Under the pieces are notes generated by a model. That model was not told the DNA's origin, ran no database searches, and saw nothing but the letters and a program-made list of their open reading frames with translations. Shown in pieces: positions 11,201 to 26,200 of a stretch of 64,000 nucleotides of DNA (within the stretch, counting starts at the first letter, position 1; the number at the start of each line of letters is the position of its first letter). Source of the DNA: Serripes groenlandicus (taxonomy: Eukaryota; Mollusca; Bivalvia; Cardiida; Cardiidae); NCBI GenBank assembly GCA_031761405.1, contig JASEVX010000172.1:62001-126000 (forward strand), given 5' to 3'. The translations under genes and the position numbers were made by a program.

Positions 11201-14200
11201 AGGAGTAATTTCTCCTTTTGCCACAATGTTTTCATTTTTAGCTCCAGCCAGTCGAGCTTATGTCATGGCGAATTGTCCGTCGTCTGTTAGTGCGTTAACT
11301 TTTTCCTTTAAACCACTTCTTCTCCCTAACCACTTGGCCAATTTGGTTGAAACCTCATAGGAAGCATCCTCTCAATGTCCTCTCTTAGATTCCTTCAAAT
11401 TATTTTGATCCATCCATAATTCTGGTTTCCATGGCAACCAAAAGAAAAAAATAATGAAAACTTAAAAAATCTTCTCCTCCGAAAGTGTCAGGCTGATTTT
11501 CAAATAGATTTGTAGAAATGTTCCTTGGGTGACCCTTTATTAGATTCCTTCAAGAAATGTTGATTGGGCGAAAAACATGGCCGCCAGGGGGCGAGGCTAT
11601 TTTGCATTATATAGCTATAGTGAAAACTTAAAAAATCTTCTTCTCCAAAAGTGTTCAGCAGATTTTCAAATAATTTTGTAGAAATGTTCCATTGGTGACC
11701 CTCTATCAGATTCCTTCAAGCCATGTTGATTGGTAAAAAAACATGGCGGTCACAGGGCGGGGCTATTTTGCCTATATGGCTAAAGAGAAAACTTAAAAAA
11801 TCTTCTCCTCCAAAAGTGTCAGGCCGATTTTCAAATAATTTTGTAGAAATGTTCCTTGGGTGACCCTTTATTAGATTCCTTCAAGAAATGTTGATTGGTT
11901 GAAAAACATGGCCGCCAGGGGGCGGGGCTATTTTGCCTTATATAGCTATAGTAAAAACTTAAAAAATTTCTTCTCCGAAAGTGTTCAGCCAATTTTCAAA
12001 TAATTTTGTAGAAATGTTCATTGGGTGACCCTCTATCAGATTCCTTCAAGCCATGTTGATTGGTTGAAAAACATGGCCGCCAGAGGGCGGGGCTATTTTG
12101 CCTTATATGACCATAGTGAAAACTTAAAAAATCTTCTCCTCCGAAAGTGTTTGGCTGATATTCAAATAATTTTGTAGAAATGTTCCTAACCTTACCCTCT
12201 ATCAGATTCCTTCAAGCCATGTTGATTGGTTGAAAAATATGGCTGCCAGGGGGTGGGGCTATTTTGCCGTATATGGCTATACAGTGAAATCTTAAAATAT
12301 CCTCTCCTCCGAAAGTGTCAGGCCGATTTTCAAATAATTTTGCAGAAACATTCCTTGGGTGACACTCTACAAGATTCCTTTAAGCCATGGTGGTTGGTAA
12401 AAGAAATAGCCACCAGGGGGTAGGGCTGTTTGGAGATTTTATTTTTGCCTTATGGCCGTGGAGCGATACTGGCCCTCTTGGGCCTCTTGTTTTCAGTAAT
12501 TATACAGTATTGTAGAGATTTTCTGTATTTGTGCCTAGATGTTCTCAAATATGATGTTCTCAAATATGTCAGTTGCATATTGTTTGTATGTGGGAAAGGG
12601 TTAAGTCTGTATATTAACACCTGTAAGTCTTAATACTCTTCAAAAAAAATAAACACAAAAGGGGGATGCTGTAGATATGTTCTTATTTTTTATTGGAGAT
12701 GGGTAGTGTTTCCACTAAATGTTTGTGCAATATTCTACTCTTTTTCACATATGAAAAAGCTGCAGCAGGCGACTTTGAAAAAATTAAGCAGATGTAATTG
12801 TATGGAAAATCTCTGTAAAAGAAAGTATAATTATTGAATACCATTGAAAACATTGTGCCTAAAGCAAAAAATGTTTGTTGCAGATAAGTCAAAATGCGTC
12901 AAAGTAGCTTACTAAGATAAGACAGCTTAAATAGTTCCAAAGCACCGCACCTGCTGTAAACACGTTCAATTGAAAAATTGTTCTATGAATAGTAAGACTA
13001 TTTCTAAAAGAATTAAAGACTGCATTTACACATAGAAGTCCATGTTCCTTTCAGATTATTCATGTGCAGTTCAGAGGGAAATATTAGTGCATGGTAGAAT
13101 GTTTGTAACTCAGAACTGGATCTGCTTCTATGCCAACATTTTTAGATGGGAAACTGTAGTAAGTATATATTGATTTGAATTCCTAACACTTTATTTTGAA
13201 ATTACTCTGACTCTTTTGTTTAACCCTTTCCCACATACAACAAATCTGCAGTAAAAAATGAAAAATCTAAAATCTCTATAAATGGTAGTATAATAAGGTT
13301 GCTTGTTCTTTAATTTCTCCTTTTAATACAATGTTTGCCAAAGTTGTCTGCTGCAGGAGTGTCAGAAAGCATCTGTATGTGGGAAAAGGTTAGGGACAAT
13401 TAATCACACCAGTGCAAATAAATATACTCAGTAAGAGATGAAGATTGTGAATTAAGAAGGCTTGTTTAACCATTTACATGACACATTATACTCTACTTTT
13501 AGCTTTCTGCTATAATAATGTTAAGGGAAAAAGAAAACATTTGACCGGTCTTTGTCTATCATCTGTGAACAGTTTGTTTCAAATAACATAACCTTCTTAA
13601 AAACTAGGCCAATTTTCATCAATCTTTACAGGGATGCTCCTTGGGTGGTCTCTTTGAAAGTTTTTCAAAGAATTGAATCCAATCCAAACTCAGGTTCCAA
13701 CAGCAACAGGGGCTTGTTTTCCTTAAATGTATATAATAGTAAAACTTTCAAAATCTTCTTGTCAAAAGTATTGACCAGATTTTAAAATTATTTTGAACAA
13801 GTAAATTTTGGGTGACACTTTACCAAGACTGTTGGAATTATTCAGATTTGTTGAATGACATGGCCACCAGGGGGCATTGCTTGATTTCCTTGTATGAACA
13901 TTGAAAACTCTTTAAATTATATTAAATCAGTTGAGCGATTTAAGACCATCATGGTCCTTGTAACAACACATAATGACGAGTCTGTATTGAGAGAAAGGGT
14001 CAATATAGAACATTTCAGATAGATCATAATAATCTTGTTTTTTTACGAGATTCATTCATCTTTTTATGCTCCTGTTGCAGACATCTTTTAAAGACATTGT
14101 GGGAAAGGGGATATAACTCTAAATAACACAGCAGGTGATTAACCCTTTCCCTCATACGACAATTCTGCAGCAGACGACTTTGAACATATTTTGTCAAAAA

Positions 14201-17200
14201 ATAGAAAATCTCTATGATTGAATGGATAACTCGTTTTGAGCAATTTCTTCTTTTGTCACTATGTTTTCAAAAAGCCGTCTGCTGCAGAGGCGTCAGAAAG
14301 CGTCTATATGAGGAAAAGGGTTAGGTAATCTTTTACGCAAAAAATATTGAAATTCTCTATCAATGAAGTTGTAAAGTAACTATTGAATTTAGTTAAAAAT
14401 ATTTACCAGACAGTTTTCAAAATACATCTTCATGTGGAAAAGGGATAAAAAGGAAACCTATATCAAGTTAACCCTTTCCCTCATATAGACGCTTTCTGAC
14501 AAAACGTGCAATTTCTCCTTTTGCCACAATGTATTCCACTTTTAGTCATAGGTTATCCATTTAATTAAAGAGATTTTCTATTTTTTGACCAAAATATGTT
14601 CAAAGTCGTCTGCTGCAGAATTGTCGTATGAGGGAAAGGGTTAACAGCTACATCCCTGATATCAGTGCGTATTTTATGGATTAATTTGTGGATGTGGTAT
14701 ATTATGGTATTGCACAACTGTTACCATTTTCTTATTGATAAATGTCTTTTATTTCCAACTGTACTCTTTGTTGTAAATTACTATTAAATACATGTACAGG
14801 TGTAACAGCTTTGATCACAACACAACACTGGGAAAATAGATCAATTATGGTCATTAGACCTTTCCCGTGTCCAGGCACATTTTGCAGAAGATAACATTCA
14901 AAAACATTGTGGCATAAGGAGAAATTGCTCATTATGAGCACTTTCTCTGTTTGCCACAGTTTCACATGAGTTCCTTGGAATGCCCTTGTTTAAAGCACTT
15001 TGAATGATCAACTATACACACTCTACATTTGCTTTGAAAACATGTATTTGATAAATGTAACAAATGGGGAAAAAATAAAGGTATCAATTTTATACAGAGT
15101 TGAAAAAATGTGGTCAAATTGTTTTAAGCAATTTCTCCTTTCCCTATTTTGTTCTTAACCCTTTTCCACATACAACAACGCTGCAGCAGACGACTTTGAA
15201 AACGTCTACACTAAAGCAAATCCCTTTAAATGAAAGAACAATAATTGAATAGAGTTGAAAATATTGTGACAAAAGGAGAAATTGCTTGTTTTTGCTGCAG
15301 AGGCATCAGAAAGCATCTTTATGAGGGAAAGGGTTAAACATTGTCTGCTGCAAAGGCATAACTATTTGTTTGCATCAGGGGAAGGTTAAATTGAATGTAT
15401 TGTTTTTATGCAGATTACTATACCAACCAAAGAGATTTGTGCAATAACAAAGGAGAAAACAGCAAGGGTTATACCCAATGCTATACAGATAACTACAGAG
15501 AAGGAGAAATGTTTCTTTACATCATTTACTGCTAGAGATAAGACATTCATGATGCTATTTAGGATATGGCAAAATGCTCTCATGGAACAGGTACATTGGG
15601 AAACTCTTATTGTATCTGATCTTTTCTTTATGAAAATAAACTGTGGCCTGTCTGTGATAAAGATCTGCATGCACGACAATACTAACTGATCCAAATGCTC
15701 AATATTTGAAAGAAGTTTCTCGAAACCTTCTGAGACTGATTCGAGAACAGTGCAGATCCATATCAAGTTTTATGTATGCACATATTTTTCTCGATCTACA
15801 TTTATTTGCTTTGTTTAGTTTTCCTAGTGCAAGGTTCATGTTTTAGCTTGTCTGTGTTTCGAAGAAAAAAGTCCAGCTATTGTGATACCCTTGGCATGGT
15901 CGTCAACTGGGTTGTGACAAAACTTTAACCTTACCTCATAACTCAAAAGCATTTTTTCAAATGAAACATAGTACACATGTTCCTAGGAACAATATGCATG
16001 TCTATACCAAGTCTCAAAACTCTGGCTGTAATAATAATTCAGACATTACCCTTTTTTGACTTAGAAAAATCAGACGAGCATTAGAGTTTTCTCCTTGGCG
16101 CTCTTGTTTACATGTGTGTCTATGTCCATTACATTTTTGTGTCGAAACTGTTTATCATTAATGAACCATTATGGTAAGCTTCAGTACCAGCTTCATATTT
16201 TAGAATCATACCTTTCCCTCAATGACAATTCTGAAGCAGATGACTGAACATATTTTGTAAAAAAATAGAAAATCTCTATAATTGAATGGATAACCTATGA
16301 CTTTAAGCAGAAAACATTGTGGCAAAAGGAGAAATTGCTCGTTTTTAGCAAGTTCTTCGTTTGTCACTATGTTTTCAAAAAGCTGTTTGACTGGTTTCCT
16401 TGATTCAATGGATCTGTGATATAACTGTAATACTGTTGAACATATGGCTTTAAACTTCAATCAATTAGTTGTATCTTTAGTTTCTTAACCCTTTCCCACA
16501 TACAACAAATCTGCAGCAGATGACTTTAAAAACATATTGACAAAAACATAAAAAATCTCAATAAATGAGAGTTTACCTATTAAATAGAGTTGAAAACATT
16601 GTGGCAAAAGGAGAAATTGCTCGTTTTGAGCAATTTCTTCTTTTGTCACAGTGCTTTCAAAAGTCGTCTGCTGCAGAGGCGTCAGAAAGTGTCTATATGA
16701 GGGAAAGGGTTAAGATATACTGGTAGTTGTTTCTCCTAGCGTCAATGATGGTGTAATCAAGGAAACTTACCGTTTCACCAAGAATGTTTTACGGAAATAC
16801 AGTTTAACCTGTGCTATAGACCACCTTTGTATGACAATTACCTGTCTATAGGGACCATACTTTCAATTCCCAATAACTCAACTTCTGCAAAAATGACCCT
16901 GCAATTTAAGACAACCTGTGAAAAAAGACCAAGTTGGTTTCTTCCTTTGAGTGGTGTTTAAACACAAGCTCCACTGTTTCAACTTTATGCACATATTTTG
17001 TTGAGAAGAATATTTAATGGTTTTTAACCCTTTCCCTTGTATAGACGCTTTCTGACGCCTCTGCAGCAGACAGCTTTTTGAAAACATAGTGACAAAAGAA
17101 GAAATTGCTCAAAACAGATTCATTCAATTATAGAGATTTTCTATTTTTTGACAAAATATGTTCAAAGTCGTCTGCTGCAGAATTGTCGTATGAGGGAAAG

Positions 17201-20200
17201 GGTTAAAAGTCTGGTTTGTGGAAAAAAAAAAATTAATAATTATTTTTTTCCCCATCAGCCAATGTCATCTCAGGAACTGTGGCAGTGGGTGCACAGTAGC
17301 TATGGTAACGAACTTGGTTTAACATCTAGTGATGATGATTATGTTCCTCCAAGACAAAGTCTGGGGGATAAAGATGGGGCGACAGAAGACTATGGCCATA
17401 CTAGTAAGGTAAGAACTTGCTTCTATATTAACCCTTTCCCACATACAACAAATCTGCAGCAGATGACTTTGAAAACATGTTGGCAAAAACATGAAAATTC
17501 TCTTTATAGGAGAATTTAATTTTAAATAAAGTTGAAATCATGGCGGCAAGAGGAGAAATTGCTTGTTTTGAGCAATTTCTTCTTTTGTCACAATGTTTTC
17601 AAAAGATTTCTGCCTATACCATATTCATCAAATCTCTGTAAATGAAGAAAAATTACTGAATAAAAGTATTTATATCAATATTTTGTTAAATTCCAATGTT
17701 TGTCATGTCATTCAACTTTAGATTTATGTCTTCTCACCATCTAAAAGTTGTTAAAACCAAATATAATGGGTTTTTAGCTCACCTATGCACGAAGTGCAAG
17801 GTGAGCTATTGTGATCACATTTTGTCCGGCGTCCGTCTGGCGTGCGTCGTCATCATTTGAGCTTGTTAACACTCTACAGGCTACATTTTGCATCCAATAT
17901 TCATGAAAGTGTATCAGAACATTCATCTCCATCTAATCTTGGACAAGTTCGAAACTGGACCATATGAGATCAAAAACGAGGTCACTAGGTCAAATTGAAG
18001 CGAAATATTGTTAACACTGGAGGCCACATTTTCAACTTGAACATGTTGAAACTTTATCATAATGTTTGTCTTGATGATATGTAGATCAAGTTCGAACATG
18101 GGTCATGTCGGGTCAAAAAGTAGGTCACTAGGTCAAATTGAAGGAAAATCTTGTTAACACTCCAGAGGCCGCAATTTTTGCTTCAGCAGTTTGAAATTTT
18201 GTCAGAATGTTTGTCTTAAAAATATCTAGGTCAAGTTCAAATATGGGTCATATTGGGTCAGAAACTAGGTCACTAGGCCAAATAGAAGGGTAATCTTGTT
18301 AACACTGTAGAGGCCACATTTTCAACTTGAGCAGCTTGAAATTTGGTAAGAATGTTGAGCTAAATGATATCTAGGCCAAGTTCGGATATGGGTCATGCAG
18401 AGTCAAAAACTAGCTCACTAGGCCAAATTAAAGGAAACTCTTGTTAACACTTTGGATGCCGTATTTTTTGCTTCAGCAGCTTGAAATTTGATCAGAATGT
18501 TTGTCTAAATGATATCTAGGCCAAGTTCGAATATGGGTCATGCCGGGTTAAAAACTAGGTCACTAGGCCAAATTAAAGGGTAACTCTTGTTGACACTCTA
18601 GAGGCCACATTTTTTGCTTCAGAAGTTTGAAATTTTGCCAGAATGTTTGTCTTAAAGCTATCTAGGTCACGTTTGAATATGGGTCATATTGGGTCAGAAA
18701 CTAGGTCACGAGGCCAAATTGAAGGAACATCTTGTTAACTCTGAAGAAGACGCATTTTTTGCTACAGCAGCTTGACATTTAATGAGAATGTTTATCTAAA
18801 TGATATCTAAGCCAAGTTCGAATATGGATCATGTAGTGTCAAAAACTAGGTCACTAGGCCAAATTGAAGGAAAATCTTGTTAACACTTTGGATGCCGCAT
18901 TTTTTGCTTCAGCAGCTTGAAATTTGGTCAGAATGTTTGTCTGAATTATATCTAGGTCAATTACGAATATGGGTCATATTGGGTCAGAAACAAGGTCAAT
19001 AACGGAAAATATTGTTCAAACTCCAGAGGCCGCATTTTTACTTTGAGCAAGCTGAAAATTTGTCAGAATGTTGTCTTGATGATATCTTGTCCATGTTGGA
19101 ATATCAGATAAAAAGATATAGATCACTAGGCCAAATGAAGGAAAATCTTGTTAACACTGTGGAGGTTGCATTCAGAATAATTGTCTTGATGTGTTTTGCA
19201 TTGCAGTACATTGTATAATTAAGGTGAGCGATCCAGGGCCATCATGGCCCTCTTGTTTTGTTAACCCTTTCCCTAATACAGACGCATGTTCACACCAGAA
19301 GACAACTTTTAAAAAAACATTGTGGCAAAAGGAGAAATTCCTCATGATGAGTAATTTTTGCTTTTTTCAACTCCATTCATATATATTTTTTCATTGACCG
19401 AAAGTTTTCATAGTTTAGCCAAGATGTTGTCTGCTGCATATTTGTTGTATAAGAAAGGGTTAAGAAAGATAAAAGTTTATGAAAGGGTTTAAAACCAGAT
19501 AACATAAATAGCCTACTGAAGATGTTTCTTTTTTTGACCTCATTTTGTCTTTATCACTAAATGACTATGGTTATTAATGGGAATATGGTGCACTTAAAGT
19601 TTGATATAACGGGTCTAAGATTATCAAAATCTTTTAATAAGGTGAAACATGGGATACAGAGAAAAAGATACAAGAGTGTGGTACAAATTTTGATTTTCTT
19701 TCCTTCAATCTGATTAAAATACATGGAAATGTTACCCACTGTAGAGAAATCCACATGGCATATTTCGTTATGTTCCCTTGAAATTGTATTTACAGTGTTT
19801 ACCAGAATTATTAATAACATTTTAAGGTAAAAGTTTTGGGTGCCACCCCATATTTCCATAACTACTAAAGATGTTGAATTTAAAAATAACATATGTCTAA
19901 GTGGTCATTAGATAAGTTCTCCAATGAAGAAACATTAATCTGACACCTTAGTTTGAAAAATTATGTCCCTTTTTAGCTTGACTTTTCGAACTCACCTCAG
20001 CGTTGGCGTCACACCTTGGTTCAATTTTTAGACCACCTCCCTATTTTTCCAAAAACATAAGAGATATTGCTTTGAAACTGACTGTACTTGTTCACGATCT
20101 AGACCTCCATCAACAGACAAGAGAACATAACTATGTCAAGGGTTTTGTAAGAATTATGGCCCTTTTTCAGCTCTACTGGCCAAAGGCCAGAAGGGCTTAT

Positions 20201-23200
20201 GTCGTGGCGATTTGTCCGTCGTCCGTGCGTGCGTGCGTCCGTAAACAATTTCTTGTTAACACGATACAGTCTTCACTTTTGATTGTATCTCAACCAAACT
20301 TATACAGTAGTTAGATATCCATGAGAGCTCGGTTCCTTTCGAAAACCAGCCACAGATCTGCCCATGCATGACTGGATTATGGCACTTTAAATGGTCAAAA
20401 TTGCTATAAAAGAGCTTGTTAACACGATACAGTCTTTATTTTGGATTGTATCTCAACCAAACGTATACTGTAGTTAGATATCCATGAGAGCTCGGTTCCT
20501 TTCGAAAACCAGCCAGATCCGCCCATGCATGACTGGATTATGGCCCTTGAAATGGTCAAAATTGCTATAAAAGAGCTTGTTAACACGATACAGTCTTCAC
20601 TTTTGATTGTATCTCAACCAAACTTATACAGTAGTTAGATATCCATGAGAGCTCGGTTCCTTTCGAAAACCAGCCACAGATCCGTCCATGCATGACTGGA
20701 TTATGGCCCTTTAAATGGTCAAAATTGCTATAAAAGAGCTTGTTAACACGATACAGTCTTTATTTTGGATTGTATCTCAACCAAACTTATACAGTAGTTA
20801 GATATCCATGAGAGCTTGGTTCCTTTCGAAAACAAGCCAGATCCGCCCCATGCATGACTGAATTATGGCCCTTGAAATTGTCAAAATTGCTATAATAGGG
20901 CTTGTTAACATGATACAGTCCTTATTTTTGATTGTATCTCAATCAAACTTATACAGTAGTTAGATATCCATGAGAGTTTGGTTCATTTCTAAAAAACGGC
21001 CAGATCTACCCATGCATGGCTTGATTATGGCCCTTGAAATTGTCAAAATTACTATAATACAGCTTGTGAGCTTCCATTTACTATATCTGATCTTCACCAA
21101 ACTTAGATGGTATTTGAATATTGATGACATATTGGTTCCTTTTGAAACCAGCCAGATCAATGCCAGTAGAGCATAGGCCCTCATGGGCCTCTTGTTTTTA
21201 ATTTTTCGTACCATCCCACTTTTTTTTCAAAACCTTTAGAAATATATCTTATATAACTTCAATCTTCAGACAAGAGAACATAATTCTGTGAAGGTTTATG
21301 TCAGAATTATTGTCCTTTTTCAACTTAGAAAATACATTGAATCCAATTATCTGTAGGCAAGGGAAGGTAACTTTGTCAAGCATGCTGTTTAAATTAACCC
21401 TTTCCCTCATACAGACGCTTTCTGACGCCTCTGCAGCAGATGGCTATTTGAAAACATAGTGACAAAAGAAGAAATTGCACAATTGCAATTTCTCCTTTTG
21501 ACACAATGTTTCCCACTTTTAGTCATAGGTTATCCGTTCAATTATAGAGATTTTCTATTTTTTGACAAAATACGTTCAAAGTCGTCTGCTGCAGAATTGT
21601 CGTATAAGGGAAAGGGTTAAGGCCCTTTATCGACTGAATTTCAGTTTAGTTTTTCCTACCAGCCTACTTTTTTACCTAACCATTTCAAACTTTGCTGTAG
21701 TGTTTAGGGGTATCAAACAATTCAGTAAGATAACTAATGACTTAAACTCTTGCTGCTTATGGCCCTTGTTAATAACTTTGACCAATACCGAGATTTTTCT
21801 TTTCCTTTTACTGCAAAAAGATTTATTTTATTGGCACTAAAAAGGTTGAGCTCACTGTCTAAGGTCTAAGGTCAGCTGAGCACAAAGTGCTCAACTTGAG
21901 CTATTTTGATCAGCCTTTGTCTTTAATCCATCAGTTGTTCGTCAACAATTTGCTTGTGTTAAAATTCTCTAGAAGCCTCATCTAATCTTCATAAAACTTA
22001 GAACATTTGTCTTGGTGACATCTAGAATGAATATGTGTTATTAACAAGGTCAAAAGGCAAAATTTAAGATAAATCTTGTGGATACTCAATAGAGGCCGCA
22101 TGGTTGTCTTCAGCATTTCAAAACTTTGTGAGAATGTTTATCTTGATGAAAGCTAGGTTCAAATATTAAACATGTCTAGTAAAACACTTGGTCACTAAGA
22201 CAAGGTAATTAGAAATCTATAGGTCCCTGGTTGGGCTTGTTGAAACTTTGTCATGTTGACATCTAGGCTAAGTTCGAATATGGGTCGGGTCATGTATTAT
22301 TTATAAATGTGTGTATTAATGATATCTAGGCTAAGTTTGAATATGGGTCAGGTCAGGTATTATTTATGAACACCTTTTATGAATGTTTGTCTTGATGATA
22401 TCTAGGCTAAGTTTGTATATGGGTCAAGTCAGGTATTATTTATTAACACCTTATTATACAGATCCATGGTACTCAGGTGAGCATTACTTGGCCACCATGG
22501 CCCTCTGGTTTAATCAACATTAAAAACAATGGTATTACATATTGTATTGAAATGATTCACATGTCTTTCTGGTCATGTAATAGGCTCTATGACCTAGTCC
22601 TATAACTCTTACTTGCAAGATATGTCCACCAGAGCTAAATATTGAAACATATTTAAATGGCAGACCTTCTAAAGCCCTATCACAAAAATAATTTCACGCA
22701 ATATGGTTGCTAGAGCTGCAAGCATTTTTGCTTCTGTTTAATCCTTTCCTATATACAATGTACAAAATATCTGCAGCAGATGCAAAAATACTTTAACATT
22801 TCTTTATATGAAGGTTAACTTCTTTACAAATGTTGAACAAATTGTGGCAAAAGAAAATTGCTTGTTTTCAGCAATTTCTATTTCAACTTTTGTCACATTG
22901 TTTTCAAAAGTTGTTTGCTGCAGAGGCATCGTAAAGCATCTATATGAGAGAAAGGGTTAAATTTCTGTGTTTCAAGAGCGATATAGGACCATTATAGTCC
23001 TCTTGGGGAATACGCTGTGGTCGAGTGGTTAGTTAGTGTCAGAGATTTCGAAACCGGGTGTCCGGGGTTCGATCCCCAGTCGCGGCACTACGGTCATGGT
23101 GGAGTGCCCTTGGGCAAGGCACATTTTCTAGCCTAGTACTGGTTTGTTTACCAAGGGATCATACATAAGTGAACTGTCGCCATGATATAACTGGAATAAT

Positions 23201-26200
23201 GTTGAAAGCGGCGTAAAACCCCAATAAATAATAAAAAATAGTCATTTTGACACATCTGCAGCTGACAACTTCTGAAAAAATTATGACAAAAGGGTAAATT
23301 GCTCATAATGACCAATATCTTTGTTTGCCACAATATTTTCAACTCTATCAATTGCTTAATACGAGATTTTTAAATTCTTACTATATTGTAGGGTGACTCG
23401 TCTGACATGATACGGCCTGAACAACTACATCATTTAGACGAGGATGACTCGACCCAGGCGGATAACAGTCTAGATGACTCCGTGTCCATCCCGTTACCCG
23501 GAACATCAAAACAGGAAGATGAAACGGATCTGTCAGATAACACAGAGGATGATATTGAGGAAAACGGTATGACGTTGAACCCTTTCCCACATACAGCAAA
23601 TCTGCAGCAGACGACCTTGTGAAAATGTCTATTAAAAAATATGGAAATCTTTATAATTGTAGGTATTATTACTGAAAATAATTGAAAACATTGTAGCAAA
23701 AGAAGAAATTGCTCGCTTTGAGCATTTTCTCATTTTGTCACAATGTTTTCAAAATGTGTCTGCTGCAGATGCGTCAAAGTGCATCTATAATTGGGAAGAT
23801 GTTAATAAAGCAAATTGCATTAACCCATTACCTGATATGCTGAATAGACTCTTCCTGGTGAAGTGCATTAATTTTGTTGAAAAGAATGGAAATTAAAAGA
23901 AAATGCCAGAACAGTTTCACAATAGAGAAGAAAATATTGTTGGAAAAGTAGAAATTGCCTACAATGTTTTCAAAGTTGTCTGCTTGAAGGTGCATACAAA
24001 AGAGTGAAAAAGAAAAAGTTCTTACAGATCAAATTACGCTAAATACATCCGCTGTCATGCTGATCCCAAATAGTCCATAAAAAAACCTTTGTTTGTGTAG
24101 AAATTAGTGTATACCATCACCAGAATGTATATAACATTGAGTTTAAATTCATTGTAAATGTGTATAGGATGCAATGGAAATGATTGATTTGAGCACTTTT
24201 AGTATTTTGACCTTGTTTGAAAGTGAAAGTAGAGAATGCTAAACACCGGTTTTGTCCGGGGCCCAGTTTGGTCCAAATGTGACCATTTTCGCCTGATGAG
24301 TTCTTTCTTGCATAATGCATGAACCCCCCCCAGTTTCTTTGGATTGTTTTAAAGCTTAGAGGTAATTCTTTTCAATGATATATTGTGTTCTACATGAGAA
24401 ACGCTGTGTGAAAATGTGACAATTTAGGACTGAAACTTGTCGAAACAAAGAAGGAATTTATTTGGTGTATTATAACCTACAGAAAATTGGAAGTACAATT
24501 GTGATACAATGTTGAAGTCGTAATGAAATTTAGAAAATTTGCTTAAAATCAGCCTTTAACTCACCTGAGCTTTGCTCAAGGTGAGTTATTGTGATTGCCT
24601 TTTGTCTGGCGTACGTTGTGCGTCTTCCATCGTCCCTCAACTTCTTCTCCTCAGTGACCAGTGGGTCAATTGAGATGAAACTTCTCAAAAAGCATCCTCT
24701 CAATGACCTCACCAGATTTCCATGGCAACAAAATGAAAAACACTTCTTCTCACAAACTGTTTGGCAGATTTTCAAATAATTTTGTAGAAATGTTCCTTGG
24801 ATGACCTTGGGGGGGGGCTATTTTGCCTTATATGGTTATAGTGAAAACTTAAAAAATCTTCTTCTCCGAAAGTGTCAGGCGATTTTCAAATAATTTTGTA
24901 GAATAGGACTATCAGATTCCTTCAAGCCATGTTGATTGGTCGAAAAACATGGCCGCCAGGGGGGGCGGGACTATTTTGCATTATATGGCTATAGTGAAAA
25001 CTTAAAATTTCTTCTCCTCCAAAAGATTTTCAAATAATTTTGTAGAAATGTTCCTAGGGTGACCCTCTATCATATTCCTTCACGCCAAGTTGATTGGTTG
25101 GAAAATATGGCCGCCAGGGGGCGTGGCTTATATAGATAAAGTGAAAAAAAACAAAAACAGGTGAGCGATCCAGGGCCATCATGGCCCTCTTGTTCAATTT
25201 AACGTATAAATTAAGTATTTGAGTGACCAGAGGTTACATTGAAAGAGTTCTGAAGATTACTCAGTAGCATTGGATTGTACTGTAGATCACCCATTTCACA
25301 GTCAATGTGACGATTGCCAATTTGGATTTTTCGTATTATTTTTTTGCAGATGGAGAGGTAGTGTGCTCAGGCCATGACCATTTCTCCAAATTAGTACACA
25401 ATGAGGTCTACCAGATGGCTGTTGACAAGCTGTTTGAATTGATGTTTACAGACTCGGAGTTCTTTAGAAACTTCACAGTGGCAAGAAAACTTCAAGGTAC
25501 GTTAACCTCTGTTTCATCCTTTCCCATGTAGTAATTTTCTGTAGCAGACATCTTTGAAACTGTTTAGAGAAAACTATGGGAAAAGTCATTACATTGTACA
25601 TTGTTGTAAATAGCGAATATTTATCATTATTTTTAGCTCGTTTGTTTTTCGAAGATACCCTTCGCTTCATTGTCTGTTTCGTCACAAAACTTTAACCTTA
25701 CCTTATAACTCAAAAAGAAAAAGCCTTAAACATTTTCGAATGAAATTTGGTTCACATGATCCTGGGAACAATATGCATGTCTATACCAAGTCACATAACT
25801 CTGGCTTTAATAATTATTCAGTAATGCCCCTTTTTCGACTTCGAACAAAACAGATGAGCGTTGCAAAAGTCATCTGCTGTAGATGTTTCAATTAACGTCA
25901 GTATTTGTTGGAACTAACAAAAAGTCTCTAAGATCGTATTTTGAATATAACAGGACAGTTATTTTTGTATCTCAATATCAAGTAAGATAAAACGTATACG
26001 CTTTTTCAGACAACCCTGGTATATGAGGAAAATTCAATTTTTGGATAATTTGAAGTGTAGTCATCTTATTCAGAGAGAATTAACTCTTTCCCACATATAG
26101 ACGCTTTCTGTCGCCTCTGCAGAAGATCACTTTTGAACACATTGTGACAAAGGGAGAAATACTTCAAGATGAGCAATTTCTCCATTTGCCACAACATTTT

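Noticed and set aside
15386..15766. Minus-strand ORF of 126 codons
   Set aside because: It is the shadow of GRAMD1-like exon 3 on the other strand.
17148..17519. Plus-strand ORF of 123 codons as a stand-alone gene
   Set aside because: Only the middle (17259-17408) is coding, as exon 4; its ends are MITE sequence in the two flanking introns.
20003..21214. ORFs of 68-103 codons on both strands
   Set aside because: They lie in interspersed repeats, share sequence with other copies, and have no splice or start context.
22995..23070. tRNA gene
   Set aside because: A- and B-box-like sequences are present, but the acceptor stem does not close and the SINE core and tail follow. The same holds for the other tRNA-like heads.
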